A DNA stretch of 61,841 nt, taken from a virus. Shown here piece after piece: positions 7,845 to 15,517 of this stretch. The stretch's first letter is position 1; each line of letters opens with the position of its first letter. Location: the IMG/VR virus record IMGVR_UViG_3300050821_003130, positions 1-61,841 of that record; one strand, written 5' to 3'. The notes under the pieces are model-generated. The model did not search any database. It was not told the origin of the DNA and was given only the letters and a program-made list of their open reading frames with translations. The translations under genes were made by a program, and so were the position numbers.

Positions 7845-8770
7845 TTTGTCACCGCCAATTCGCTCCAATACCGCAGGATTTTCATCGGCTTGATATGCGG
7901 CTTGGTGATCGGACGACCGTGCAACAGAAAGTCTACGCACATACGGACCTCATTGAATCCCGCCATCGCCCGCATAGGAGTGGTTCCAGAGAACCGCGCG
8001 TTGATCTCGAAGCATCGCGGCTCGCCCTTGGCGTCAACGCGAAACTGAAAGTTGACTGGCCCCCACGGCTTGAGCGCCAGCGTCCATTCGCGCACCTTGG
8101 CGTTCAGCTCGGGGAATTCCTCGACGTAGGCGCGATACGTGTTGCCGTCGCGCAGCTCGCGGCGCATGACAATGGTGGCGACTTCGCCGCCGAAGTAGAC
8201 GGCACCGGCCGTGTATTCGGGGCCGTCGATGTATTCCTGATGGATCATTCCATCAGCTTGCATTTCTCTTATTAGTTGCTCAGTTGAGGTGACGACAGAT
8301 ACACCTCTTGACCTACCTCCGATACGAGGTTTAACGACCAACGTATCGTTCTGTGCTTCATGCACAAAATACGATGTTTTAGGTGGGAAAAACCCCGCAT
8401 CCCGCATGAACTCGTAGGTCCGGTACTTGTCATCGGCAATGGCGATGACTTCGGGCGAACTGACCAACACTTTCGATCCATGATCAATCTCTATGTCATT
8501 GCGATATTTTGCCAGAACCGGCAATTCCACGTCAGTCCCGATCATCACGATATCCGGCTTCTCGTGCTCGATCGTCTCAATGATTGCGTCCAGATAGTCG
8601 TCCGCGCTCGCCAGCGGCACCGGATGCGCGCTGTCCGCCCAATGGCACCCGACAGCATTGTCCGGATCGGGATCGACCGCGACGATATGCACGCGCGGCC
8701 CCATCCGCAGCGACTTGATGATGCCCTGCCCGCAGAGAGAGCCGCCGCCCGTCACCATGATTTTGGTCAT
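7841..8770 (-). CDS. ATP-grasp ligase (carbamoyl-phosphate-synthase-like / PylC-like)
   Basis: 309-residue ATP-grasp enzyme, a family that joins a carboxylate to an amine or thiol with ATP. The N-terminal domain has VTGGGSLCGQG, a Rossmann-like start seen in PylC and sugar-cluster ATP-grasp proteins. VVKPRIGGRSRGV carries the ATP-binding lysine and glycine loop, and CFEINARFSGTTP carries the Glu-x-Asn metal ligands. The ATG at 8770 has AGGA at good spacing; an upstream ATG at 8830 would add an Arg-rich stretch unlike the family. In this operon it may add an amino-acid or carboxylate group to the amino sugar (inference). Confidence 0.87.
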   Translation of the reverse strand: MTKIMVTGGGSLCGQGIIKSLRMGPRVHIVAVDPDPDNAVGCHWADSAHPVPLASADDYLDAIIETIEHEKPDIVMIGTDVELPVLAKYRNDIEIDHGSKVLVSSPEVIAIADDKYRTYEFMRDAGFFPPKTSYFVHEAQNDTLVVKPRIGGRSRGVSVVTSTEQLIREMQADGMIHQEYIDGPEYTAGAVYFGGEVATIVMRRELRDGNTYRAYVEEFPELNAKVREWTLALKPWGPVNFQFRVDAKGEPRCFEINARFSGTTPMRAMAGFNEVRMCVDFLLHGRPITKPHIKPMKILRYWSELAVTK

Positions 8771-8830
8771 TTGTTTGCGGTCCTGTGATGAGAGTGGACG
8801 CCGCGCCCGCCTCCGAGCGCGGCGTGACAT

Positions 8831-9010
8831 TTAGTCGTGTTCCCTGGCATGGTTCAGTAAGTGTAGGACATTGCCAGGATGATTGTTGTCTTTCTTCAAG
8901 TGCCACATGTCTCCACACTTCGGGCACTCGATAAGCCACTTGTCGGTCTGGCGCGGAGCTGTCTCAACGGTGAAGTACTTTCGGACTGATTTCATCGTGT
9001 CGTTTTCCAT
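8831..9010 (-). CDS. Small zinc-finger-like protein
   Basis: 59 residues with CPKCG followed by a histidine-rich tail (HLLNHAREH), consistent with a C2H2-type zinc finger. GGAGG precedes the ATG at 9010 by about 7 bases, so this start is preferred to the in-frame ATG at 9022. Function unknown. Confidence 0.65.
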   Translation of the reverse strand: MENDTMKSVRKYFTVETAPRQTDKWLIECPKCGDMWHLKKDNNHPGNVLHLLNHAREHD

Positions 9011-9034
9011 GTCATCCTCCATTGAAGATGACGC

Positions 9035-9040
9035 ATTATA
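9035..9040 (-). promoter_or_regulatory. Candidate promoter -10 box (TATAAT)
   Basis: A perfect TATAAT on the minus strand lies in the AT-rich gap (about 130 bases) upstream of the zinc-finger gene and the sugar operon. No good -35 hexamer is found 16-18 bases away, so it may depend on an activator or be fortuitous. Confidence 0.4.
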
Positions 9041-9139
9041 CCAAATCGACTTTTACAACTTTTCGAGTTGGGGAATTTTCATTGGACTTTTCGGATTGGT
9101 TGCCGCCGTTTGCTCGGAGTTGTCTGTAACAAAAAGTGA

Positions 9140-9370
9140 TTAGGATGTCCTTTTGTTTGTTTGCTCGGACAGTGCCGCACGCCCCGCGTCGGTGACGCTG
9201 TAAACCCTCCATCCCGGCGTAGGGTGCCCCCGCTCCGCGAGACCGCGATCAACCAAGGCGTCCCATAGCGGAATGTCGTCGGCGCCGGCAACGTAATGGT
9301 TCCGGTATGCCACATCGGAAATATGGAGCCCCAGAGCGTGCCGCATGACCTGTAGTTCCCGATCCGTCAT
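9140..9370 (-). CDS. Winged-helix-like hypothetical protein
   Basis: 76 residues; the segment RVYSVTDAGRAAL resembles the wing and final helix of MarR/PadR-like winged helices. The start at 9370 lies in an ATGA overlap with the next gene upstream. A DNA-binding role is possible but the protein is shorter than known regulators. Confidence 0.6.
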   Translation of the reverse strand: MTDRELQVMRHALGLHISDVAYRNHYVAGADDIPLWDALVDRGLAERGHPTPGWRVYSVTDAGRAALSEQTNKRTS

Positions 9371-9555
9371 GACTTTCTTCCTTGAGCATAGGACACCAAA
9401 AGCTCGGTCAGACACCACCATGCAAGCGGGTCGTCGTCAGCTCGCCATGAAATAGGACCTCGCTCGCCCCGCCCGCGATGATGGTCCTTACCCATGATGA
9501 TCTTCGCGTCCGCCATGGCGCTCTGATAGAGCTTGAGATTGAGCGAGGACATCAT
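9367..9555 (-). CDS. Hypothetical protein, 62 residues
   Basis: Small soluble protein with a His/Arg-rich centre (KDHHRGRGERG) and a hydrophobic C-terminal helix. Two adjacent ATG codons are possible starts and no strong ribosome binding site is seen. Its stop overlaps the next start (ATGA). Not recognised. Confidence 0.55.
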   Translation of the reverse strand: MMSSLNLKLYQSAMADAKIIMGKDHHRGRGERGPISWRADDDPLAWWCLTELLVSYAQGRKS

Positions 9556-9602
9556 GTTCGCCGCACCCTACTGATTTGCTATCGCCAAGTCTCTACTGAA
9601 GT

Positions 9603-10310
9603 TTACGCCGCCCTCGCATCGTTGACTTGCAGCCCGTTGAGCCGCAGGAATTCATGGCATAGCGGCAACGTGGCGCGCGTGATGTAGTCCGGTGGCATGT
9701 ATGGATAGAGCCCCGCCAGATTTTCCACATTCGCCTCGTTCATGTCGTTGCGCATCCCGCGATACGGCAGCAAGAACAAGTCGTCCTGTACCAACTGCTC
9801 GATCCGTATTTCAGGGATAGGCCACGTCGGCGCGGTCTGCCAGCAATAGCGCTCGACGAATCTAGATTCGATCATATGCCGCACGTTGTAGAAAGAGATA
9901 CCCCATTCGAGGAACTGGTAGTATTTCTGTGGGAGTGCCGCGACCTTGACCCCGGTGCGTGCCATCTTCTCGACGATCGGTCGGATGTGGCGGGCGAACA
10001 ACAAATCGGTTTCCCAATGGACGCAGTAGTCGTAGCCACGTTCAGCCGCGATCAACATTCCCTCGGTGAACGTCCTGCCAGCCCCATCCTGACCGCCCCG
10101 GCAGAGGTGCCCGACGTTCTTCTCGAACCCGACAACCTCCACCTCCCCGACGAGAAACACGCGCGGGTCGAACGGGCTGCGCGAGTCGATCACGAGCACA
10201 TCGCAGTCGCGATTGAGACCGCGCACTACTTTAGACCAGAGTTTAACCATCTCGCGGTTTTCCTCTGTGTCCACAAACGTGCCACCGTATATGAGGATGC
10301 GCGGGGTCAT
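9603..10310 (-). CDS. Putative GT-A-fold glycosyltransferase
   Basis: 235 residues that look like a GT-A catalytic domain: an N-terminal ILIYGGTF strand, a central FTEGMLIAAERGYDY helix and then HWETDLLF, where a Glu-x-Asp pair could serve as the metal/nucleotide-sugar DxD motif. It starts in an ATGA overlap with a zinc-ribbon gene. Within this operon it is the likely enzyme to use the sugar nucleotide made by the epimerases and aminotransferase. The assignment rests on fold-like features and context, not on a close family match. Confidence 0.6.
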   Translation of the reverse strand: MTPRILIYGGTFVDTEENREMVKLWSKVVRGLNRDCDVLVIDSRSPFDPRVFLVGEVEVVGFEKNVGHLCRGGQDGAGRTFTEGMLIAAERGYDYCVHWETDLLFARHIRPIVEKMARTGVKVAALPQKYYQFLEWGISFYNVRHMIESRFVERYCWQTAPTWPIPEIRIEQLVQDDLFLLPYRGMRNDMNEANVENLAGLYPYMPPDYITRATLPLCHEFLRLNGLQVNDARAA

Positions 10311-10540
10311 TGGTGGATCACCCCGCCAATTTTATCAGACCCATGGATTGGGATCATAACATCCTTCAGTTCTTCCGGATGACAATGCGGAGATACTGAA
10401 GCGTGATCATTCCCCAATGCGATGATGCACACCTTCTCCATCCACTCAATTACGTCTTCCGATTCACGCGCCTGCACTTCAACCTCTCGCTTTCGGATGC
10501 CGCACGCCGGGCAGGAATATCGGACGGTGATAAACGGCAT
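10307..10540 (-). CDS. Zinc-ribbon hypothetical protein
   Basis: 77 residues with CPACG at the N-terminus and an HCH cluster near residue 52, together a possible zinc site. The C-terminus is unremarkable. Its stop overlaps the start of the glycosyltransferase-like gene (ATGA). Not recognised. Confidence 0.6.
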   Translation of the reverse strand: MPFITVRYSCPACGIRKREVEVQARESEDVIEWMEKVCIIALGNDHASVSPHCHPEELKDVMIPIHGSDKIGGVIHQ

Positions 10541-10541
10541 G

Positions 10542-10760
10542 TCACTTCTCGTATCTATGTCCGTAAACCGGCTTCACGTTCTCGTTCAAATACTCGCCCA
10601 CCGACCATGCCGTCATCGCCTGGTTGGCCACGTCGGGCGGCACGCCTTCGTAGATTGAAACCCGTCCGGTGCGGCGCCATTTGACGTGCAATTCCTGATC
10701 GTAGGCGGAGTATCCTATGCGCTCCACCATTTCACTGTGAACGTCTTTCCACGAGATCAT
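10542..10760 (-). CDS. KTSC-domain protein
   Basis: 72 residues matching the KTSC pattern: Ser near IGYSAYDQELHVKW, then a YEGVPPDVANQAM segment and a terminal SVGEYLNENVKPVYG. KTSC domains occur alone or fused to tRNA synthetases and phage proteins and probably bind RNA or protein; the function is unsettled. The start at 10760 is in an ATGA overlap. Confidence 0.72.
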   Translation of the reverse strand: MISWKDVHSEMVERIGYSAYDQELHVKWRRTGRVSIYEGVPPDVANQAMTAWSVGEYLNENVKPVYGHRYEK

Positions 10761-11014
10761 GGCTTGCCGTCCAGATAGTCCCTGATCCAGTTTTGCTTTA
10801 TGATCTCTATGCGGCCGATAGCATCTGGAAAGTCCATCACACCACTGCGCTCGTCCGTCCACGTACCGCATTGATATTTGAGGACGACAAGGGCCGCCAC
10901 GACTTCCCCGCTTTCAGCCTGAGCCAGGGCGTCACGCAGAATTCGCACCGTCTGCGACCGGATTTCATCCCCAACCTTCGGCTTGACCGCAAGCGCAATG
11001 GTGTTGTCGGTCAT
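10757..11014 (-). CDS. Hypothetical protein, 85 residues
   Basis: Mostly helical by composition, with an Ile/Leu-rich C-terminal segment (RIEIIKQNWIRDYL). The ATG at 11014 forms an ATGA overlap with the 29-residue gene and has a GGGAAG sequence upstream; longer in-frame starts would overrun that gene. Not recognised. Confidence 0.6.
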   Translation of the reverse strand: MTDNTIALAVKPKVGDEIRSQTVRILRDALAQAESGEVVAALVVLKYQCGTWTDERSGVMDFPDAIGRIEIIKQNWIRDYLDGKP

Positions 11015-11100
11015 TTCGTCTTCCCACATCGATAGCAGTCGGGATATCTCCGGTCGAACTCGTGCCCGAATATCCAGCAGATGATGATGCGCCAGTTCAT
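11011..11100 (-). CDS. DUF1660-like mini zinc protein, 29 residues
   Basis: A very short gene set precisely between two ATGA overlaps. The peptide has one cysteine and GHEF in the first half and CYRCG near the end, the C-GH-C-x2-CG arrangement of the small prophage family DUF1660. The residues would bind one zinc. Function unknown, but such proteins recur in phage operons. Confidence 0.65.
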   Translation of the reverse strand: MNWRIIICWIFGHEFDRRYPDCYRCGKTK

Positions 11101-11492
11101 CGCAGCAATTCCTTGGCACGGTCTAGAATGACTCCGCTCCATTTTATCGCAGCATCGGCGGATGCAGTTCCGGTCGCCTCATGCGACATTCGCGCTATTT
11201 TCACCAGAACTTGCGCACATTGCTCGGCCATCTCCTGAATGGACTCTTGCGTCTTTCGCATTCGACCCAACGCGCGATTCAACTCCGCCTCCGATTCGGC
11301 ACTGGCCGACTTGCCAGCCTCGGTGATTTGGCAGTTGAAGAAGTCACCCGTCATGTCATGGAGCAACCCGCGCTTCACGAGCGACTTGACCGGCACCTCC
11401 CATCGTCCAATCGCGCCGATCGTTCCCTGCTGAGCCGCGATCTGCAGCACCGTGGACTCGTCGCCGGTCAGAGTAGTGGAGATGTCAGTCAT
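11097..11492 (-). CDS. Hypothetical protein with helical C-terminus
   Basis: 131 residues; the N-terminal half resembles a small winged-helix (repeated Leu/Val with GLLHDMTGDFFN), and residues 60-110 form an Ala/Glu/Gln-rich probable coiled coil. Both ends are in ATGA overlaps. Possible DNA-associated regulator or oligomeric scaffold; not recognised. Confidence 0.6.
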   Translation of the reverse strand: MTDISTTLTGDESTVLQIAAQQGTIGAIGRWEVPVKSLVKRGLLHDMTGDFFNCQITEAGKSASAESEAELNRALGRMRKTQESIQEMAEQCAQVLVKIARMSHEATGTASADAAIKWSGVILDRAKELLR

Positions 11493-11656
11493 GTGTCTAA
11501 TCTTTCTTCATGAGGAGTCTCACATACAGCAAACGATAAAATCGTTAGCCCCCCAAAAATTAGGGAAAAGTCCAGAAAACCACGCGACAAACCCAGAGAG
11601 ACTGCGAAAATTCCCAAAAAAAATATCGCAACATCCAGGGTGGTCTTAAATCTCAT
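11489..11656 (-). CDS. Two-span membrane protein, 55 residues
   Basis: Two hydrophobic segments (FFLGIFAVSLGL and FGGLTILSFAV) with a short turn. The ATG at 11656 forms an ATGA overlap with the TPR-glycosyltransferase gene. The coding stretch is more AT-rich than its neighbours. Function unknown. Confidence 0.6.
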   Translation of the reverse strand: MRFKTTLDVAIFFLGIFAVSLGLSRGFLDFSLIFGGLTILSFAVCETPHEERLDT

Positions 11657-13074
11657 TCCGCCGCCCTCCACATGAACGGGAACATCCGTTGCCGCAGTTC
11701 ATCGACCATTGCGTCGAATACCTGTTTCCACGCGCAGTCCTTGCCCTGCATGAAAACGCGGTGGTTGGGATTCCAGAGAACGGGGCGGGTGCCATCGCCC
11801 AGACGGTAGTCTCGGCCTCGGTACGAGTACGCGACCCACGTCTCTTTTCCCATCATGCCGGCGATGTGGCCCAGGGCGCTCTCGCACGTGATGACCAGAT
11901 CAAGTTCGCGGATGATGGCGACGGTATCGGACACGTCTCGTATTTGCGGGGCGAGGTCCCAGATCAGCGCCGCGCAGCCCGAGTCGTGGAGGTCTTTGGC
12001 GCGTGGACCGACCTGTAGGCTGTAGAGTTGCACACCCGGAACGCGATACAGCTCGAGCAGCTGCGTAACCCCAAAGGACCGATGGCCGTCAATATCGTTC
12101 GCTGGCGACCCTGCCCATGCCACGCCAATGTGTAGACGGCAGCCTGGTGCTTTCCATTTCGTCCCGATATGAAACGGAGGAACCTCGATATTAGGCGCAT
12201 CCTTGATCTCCTGATTGGTCAGCCCGAGCGCGGTCGGCAACCCCACGAACGTTGACCAGCAGTCGGCGGCCGGGAACCCGTTCGGCGGCGTCGGCACGAT
12301 GTTGATGTTGGTCAACTTCTGGAACGACGCGCGGAACAGGCGGGCGAGTTCCGGCTGAACCGCCATGTGGATGAACTTGCACCGCGCCGCAGCGGATGGC
12401 ACAAACCTAGAGAATGACAGAGTATCCCCGATACCCTGATCTGCCACCAGGAACAGCGTCTTTCCATCCTCACCTGTCCATTTCGGATACGGATAGTTCA
12501 GGAAATTCTTGAGCCGGTATTCAAACCGTCGCTCGAAATGTCTCAGACCATCCGCATACCGCCCAGCCATCATGAGCGCGAACGCCAGCTGCACCTCGAT
12601 CGCTGCCAGTTCCGGACCAAGCTTGAACGCCGTGAGTGCGGACGCGATGGCGCCAACCTCGTCGCCCTCGATGGACTGGATCATGGAGAGCGTGCAGAGT
12701 GATTGCGGGGACAAAGGATCGATCGACAGAGCTTCCTCGATCGCGGCCCGCGCCTCGTCGAAGTACCCCATCCGGTACAACTCGCGCCCCATGTTGCAGA
12801 GGCCCTTGGCCTTGTATTCGAGGTCAAGGTCGCCCTGCTCTGGTCCGATCGGAAGTTCCAACATGCGGCGATAGTTGGCAACGGCCGCAGCGACCAGGCC
12901 CATGTCCCCGTTGGCAACCCCGGTGTTGTAGTGTGCGATTGCAAAGCTCGGATCAACTATGCACGCCGACGAGAACAGCGAGTACGCTTGCTCCAAATGC
13001 TGCGGCAATTCCTTGTCGTCACGGGCGGCGACACCGTGGTTGAACATTTCCAGAGCGGCGCGACGGTCAGCCAT
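11653..13074 (-). CDS. TPR-repeat glycosyltransferase-like protein
   Basis: 473 residues. The N-terminal 190 residues hold about four tetratricopeptide repeats (for example AIEEALSIDPLSPQSL). The rest resembles the GT-B C-terminal domain found in large TPR-glycosyltransferases of proteobacteria and in heptosyl/O-GlcNAc-type enzymes: FLVADQGIGDTLSFSRF, GVAWAGSP and the late DLVITCESALGHIAG segment. It may transfer a sugar to protein or polysaccharide. It lies at the upstream end of the sugar operon and is probably the second transferase of the pathway. Its start overlaps the end of the preceding gene by 8 bases. Confidence 0.8.
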   Translation of the reverse strand: MADRRAALEMFNHGVAARDDKELPQHLEQAYSLFSSACIVDPSFAIAHYNTGVANGDMGLVAAAVANYRRMLELPIGPEQGDLDLEYKAKGLCNMGRELYRMGYFDEARAAIEEALSIDPLSPQSLCTLSMIQSIEGDEVGAIASALTAFKLGPELAAIEVQLAFALMMAGRYADGLRHFERRFEYRLKNFLNYPYPKWTGEDGKTLFLVADQGIGDTLSFSRFVPSAAARCKFIHMAVQPELARLFRASFQKLTNINIVPTPPNGFPAADCWSTFVGLPTALGLTNQEIKDAPNIEVPPFHIGTKWKAPGCRLHIGVAWAGSPANDIDGHRSFGVTQLLELYRVPGVQLYSLQVGPRAKDLHDSGCAALIWDLAPQIRDVSDTVAIIRELDLVITCESALGHIAGMMGKETWVAYSYRGRDYRLGDGTRPVLWNPNHRVFMQGKDCAWKQVFDAMVDELRQRMFPFMWRAAE

Positions 13075-13330
13075 TTTTCAAATCCGAATCATTAACAAAT
13101 TCAACAACCCCAAGCCACTGAGCGATGCGGCCCAGCTTACCTCCGCCACGCTGATCGAAATCTCCGCGACAGCATACCTTGCCTCCAGCTATCGTTGACT
13201 TGTGGCAGATGAAATAGTTGTCTCGGCCGTCAAGTTCTCGCAACAACTCTTTGCGACGATCGTTGCTTACGATCTTGTCGGAGCCGTAGAGGCACTGGTT
13301 GCAGCGCTCGGACATCACTTTGAAGGTCAT
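13067..13330 (-). CDS. Cysteine-rich phage protein
   Basis: 87 residues with CNQCLY near the N-terminus, then FICHK and CCRGDFD. This spacing of cysteines is seen in small conserved phage proteins presumed to bind zinc. The ATG at 13330 overlaps the recombinase stop (TAATG). Function unknown. Confidence 0.65.
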   Translation of the reverse strand: MTFKVMSERCNQCLYGSDKIVSNDRRKELLRELDGRDNYFICHKSTIAGGKVCCRGDFDQRGGGKLGRIAQWLGVVEFVNDSDLKNG

Positions 13331-14040
13331 TATTCGGCCGCCTGATGTTGCGGCACGCGACGAACGATGCGAAGTATCTGCGCCGGCCCGAGTTGCGTCC
13401 CCTTGCGCGACCGGAATCCGCGCTCGCTCAACGCCGTCATGATGCTGAAGTAGGACTTTCCGTCGTCCTTCATCCGCTTCATGAGTTGCACGGCTTGTTG
13501 CTCGTCATCGTCGGGGACAAGGACGGCCTCGCGACCGTGGCCGACGATGCGGTAGCCGAACGGTGCCGAGCCGCCAGCGTGTCCGCCCTTTTCCTTCTTG
13601 CCGCGGCGGCCGTCCGACATGCGCTCGGCAATGCGCCAACGCTCGAATTCCGCCATCGCAGCCAGCACGGAAAAGAACATCTTGCCCACACCATTTTCCG
13701 CGATCGGGTCGGGCGAAATGTCCGTCAAAATCACGCCTATCTTCCGCTCATGTAGCTCGCGCACGGTGCGCAGCGCGTCCTCGCTCGAACGGAACATGCG
13801 GTCGAGTTTTGCCGACACGATGATGTCGCCGGGAGCGGCGTCCTTGAGCATCTGCGCGCCGGCCGGACGCTTGTTCAGCGGCACCGATCCGGACACGCCG
13901 GGGTCGCGGTAGAACGTCATGTCGTTGACGGCGCCGCGCATCATGGCGGCACCTTTACATCGCTGCTCCTGATCCGCCATGCTGGTGCGATCCTGGGCAG
14001 CCTGCTCTACGGTCGAAACGCGGGCATAGGCGAGGATCAT
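13330..14040 (-). CDS. Small serine recombinase (resolvase/invertase type)
   Basis: 236 residues. The N-terminal catalytic domain begins ILAYARVST (nucleophile Ser9 in the new numbering), contains KLDRMFRSS with the catalytic arginines and ends in a long E-helix. The C-terminal part (FGYRIVGHG, then an HTH-like GRSYFSI-type stretch) is a shortened Recombinase-domain DNA-binding region. This is much smaller than large serine integrases, so resolution of multimers or DNA inversion is more likely than integration, though integration cannot be excluded. The start at 14040 overlaps the repeat-protein stop. Confidence 0.88.
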   Translation of the reverse strand: MILAYARVSTVEQAAQDRTSMADQEQRCKGAAMMRGAVNDMTFYRDPGVSGSVPLNKRPAGAQMLKDAAPGDIIVSAKLDRMFRSSEDALRTVRELHERKIGVILTDISPDPIAENGVGKMFFSVLAAMAEFERWRIAERMSDGRRGKKEKGGHAGGSAPFGYRIVGHGREAVLVPDDDEQQAVQLMKRMKDDGKSYFSIMTALSERGFRSRKGTQLGPAQILRIVRRVPQHQAAE

Positions 14041-14570
14041 TACACGCACTCCCCGAGTATCTCGCGCGTGAGAGCGCCGTACTTTTCTTCGTCTCCGACA
14101 ACTTCGCCGGTTAGAGCAACAATCCACCAACGATCGCCTTTCCATTTCGTCGGGATCAGCGTGGCGTGAAGCGTGCCGCTATTGCAAAGATTGAGAGGAC
14201 CTCGCGCGGTATGGACCACACCAGGAGCGGCCGGCTCGATCTTGCCGCCACCGTTGGAAGGGAGCCCTGCGGGGCTCGATCGCCAAAAGGCGATCGTCGC
14301 TCCTGCATCTCTGAGCGCGGCAAGCCGCGCCCGAAAAGTGTCTGGCCACTTAGATGCGAACGCATCAACCGTGGCCAGCCAATATTCTTCGGAGCCGTAG
14401 CCGGAGCCGTAGCCGGAGCCGGAGCCGTCGCCGGAGCCGTAGCCGGAGCCGGAGCCGGAGCCGTAGCCGTCGCCGTAGCCGGAGCCGTCGCCGTAGCCGG
14501 AGCCGTAGCCGTAGCCGTAGCCGGAGCTAATCCAACTCGGCTGATCGCCTCGCAGGATTAGCGACTCCAT
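14040..14570 (-). CDS. Gly-(Tyr/Ser/Asp) dipeptide-repeat protein
   Basis: 176 residues. After a short leader comes a run of about 23 Gly-X dipeptides in which X is Tyr, Ser or Asp, then a C-terminal domain with CNSGTLHATL and WWIVALTGEV, a conserved module seen alone in other phage proteins of unknown function. The repeat is a low-complexity, Tyr-rich segment that could self-associate or bind a surface. The start at 14570 has AAGG upstream and overlaps the preceding gene by 13 bases. Confidence 0.75.
   Translation of the reverse strand: MESLILRGDQPSWISSGYGYGYGSGYGDGSGYGDGYGSGSGSGYGSGDGSGSGYGSGYGSEEYWLATVDAFASKWPDTFRARLAALRDAGATIAFWRSSPAGLPSNGGGKIEPAAPGVVHTARGPLNLCNSGTLHATLIPTKWKGDRWWIVALTGEVVGDEEKYGALTREILGECV
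14391..14528 (-). repeat. 23 copies of a 6-base repeat within the Gly-X gene
   Basis: On the coding strand every unit is GGC plus TCC, TAC or GAC. The glycine codon never varies while the second codon takes one of three forms. The array is therefore prone to slip in whole-unit steps without losing frame. Confidence 0.9.
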
Positions 14571-14860
14571 GGGGCACCTTCCCACGCCGTAATGGCTTCC
14601 GGAGAGCATTCGGCCACGCAGGTGATGTCACGCAACTCGATATTGGCTGATGGCCCGATCTTGCAGTTCCTGGTTGGTCCGGTTGCGGCAAGTCCTATGA
14701 ACCCCTTCACGTCGGCTGACCAGTAGATGCAATTGCGGGCGCCACGAAGATTGATTGTTGCGCCATCGGTTGCGGTCGCATATCCGAAGAACACGCCCTT
14801 ATGCGCCGTAGTGACCAACACCGCACGCTCGACTTGCTTTCTGTTGGGATGGTTGACCAT
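14558..14860 (-). CDS. Hypothetical protein resembling DUF6948
   Basis: 100 residues: AVLVTTAHKGVFFGY, IYWSADVKGFIGLA and a terminal ECSPEAITAWE. This pattern fits a small beta-rich phage family (DUF6948, from memory). Upstream frame extension to 15040 would cover the HNH gene and is not supported. Function unknown. Confidence 0.7.
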   Translation of the reverse strand: MVNHPNRKQVERAVLVTTAHKGVFFGYATATDGATINLRGARNCIYWSADVKGFIGLAATGPTRNCKIGPSANIELRDITCVAECSPEAITAWEGAPWSR

Positions 14861-14903
14861 TGTTGTCTTCTCCAGCCCCTGAGAAATCGCGAGGCGCCGA
14901 TAC

Positions 14904-15449
14904 TCACAGAAGTCTTCCATTCTCGCGCGCCCACACCTCTGGCGGCTTCGCCCGCTTCGCCAAATTGCATGAAGGGCACAGCAATTGAATGTTGCTAATG
15001 TCGTTAGAGCCCCCGAGAGAAAGTGGAACGACATGATCAACGTGATATCGTCGTTTGATCGATTTACGGCAATTAGGACATTTTAATTTTTGAGATATCA
15101 GCATCAATTTTATCTGATCGCCAGTATGTCGCCCTCCATTGCCGAGTTTACGAGCCTTTCTCGCCGCTTTAACCGCTCTAGCTTTCTCTGGATTAGCTTT
15201 CCGCCACAATCGATCATTGGCCCGGTGGCGCTCTGGATTATCTTTTCTCCAACGCGCGGAGAGCTCTTTGTGGCCCGGCCTAATTCTAGGCGCCCGTGTA
15301 GTTTCCGCGTCAGGATTATCCAACCGCCATTGGCGGCAATATTCTTGACTGCATTCCTTGCAAGAGGCAGCAACTCCGGATGCTCGCCTGCTGTCGGACC
15401 TAAAGTCCGCGAGCGGCTTTTCTTGTCGGCATTTACTACACGTCTTCAT
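14904..15449 (-). CDS. HNH endonuclease with N-terminal zinc motif
   Basis: 181 residues. The N-terminus has CSKC and CKEC pairs, a zinc-binding module common in phage HNH proteins. The middle is a strongly basic linker. The C-terminus has a canonical HNH core: CPNC, HVDHVVPLSLGGSNDISNIQLLCPSC. Likely a free-standing homing endonuclease; a packaging-associated HNH is the alternative. Codon use is more AT-rich than its neighbours, suggesting recent arrival. Confidence 0.9.
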   Translation of the reverse strand: MKTCSKCRQEKPLADFRSDSRRASGVAASCKECSQEYCRQWRLDNPDAETTRAPRIRPGHKELSARWRKDNPERHRANDRLWRKANPEKARAVKAARKARKLGNGGRHTGDQIKLMLISQKLKCPNCRKSIKRRYHVDHVVPLSLGGSNDISNIQLLCPSCNLAKRAKPPEVWARENGRLL

Positions 15450-15517
15450 TTTCCTACCCGAGGCGCAGCTCGCTCAACACTGAGAGTCAATACGTGTATG
15501 TTAACTTCTGTGAGAAG

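Noticed and set aside
14391-14528. 6-base array as a possible CRISPR
   Set aside because: No spacers and no conserved repeat-spacer size; it is a coding dipeptide repeat.
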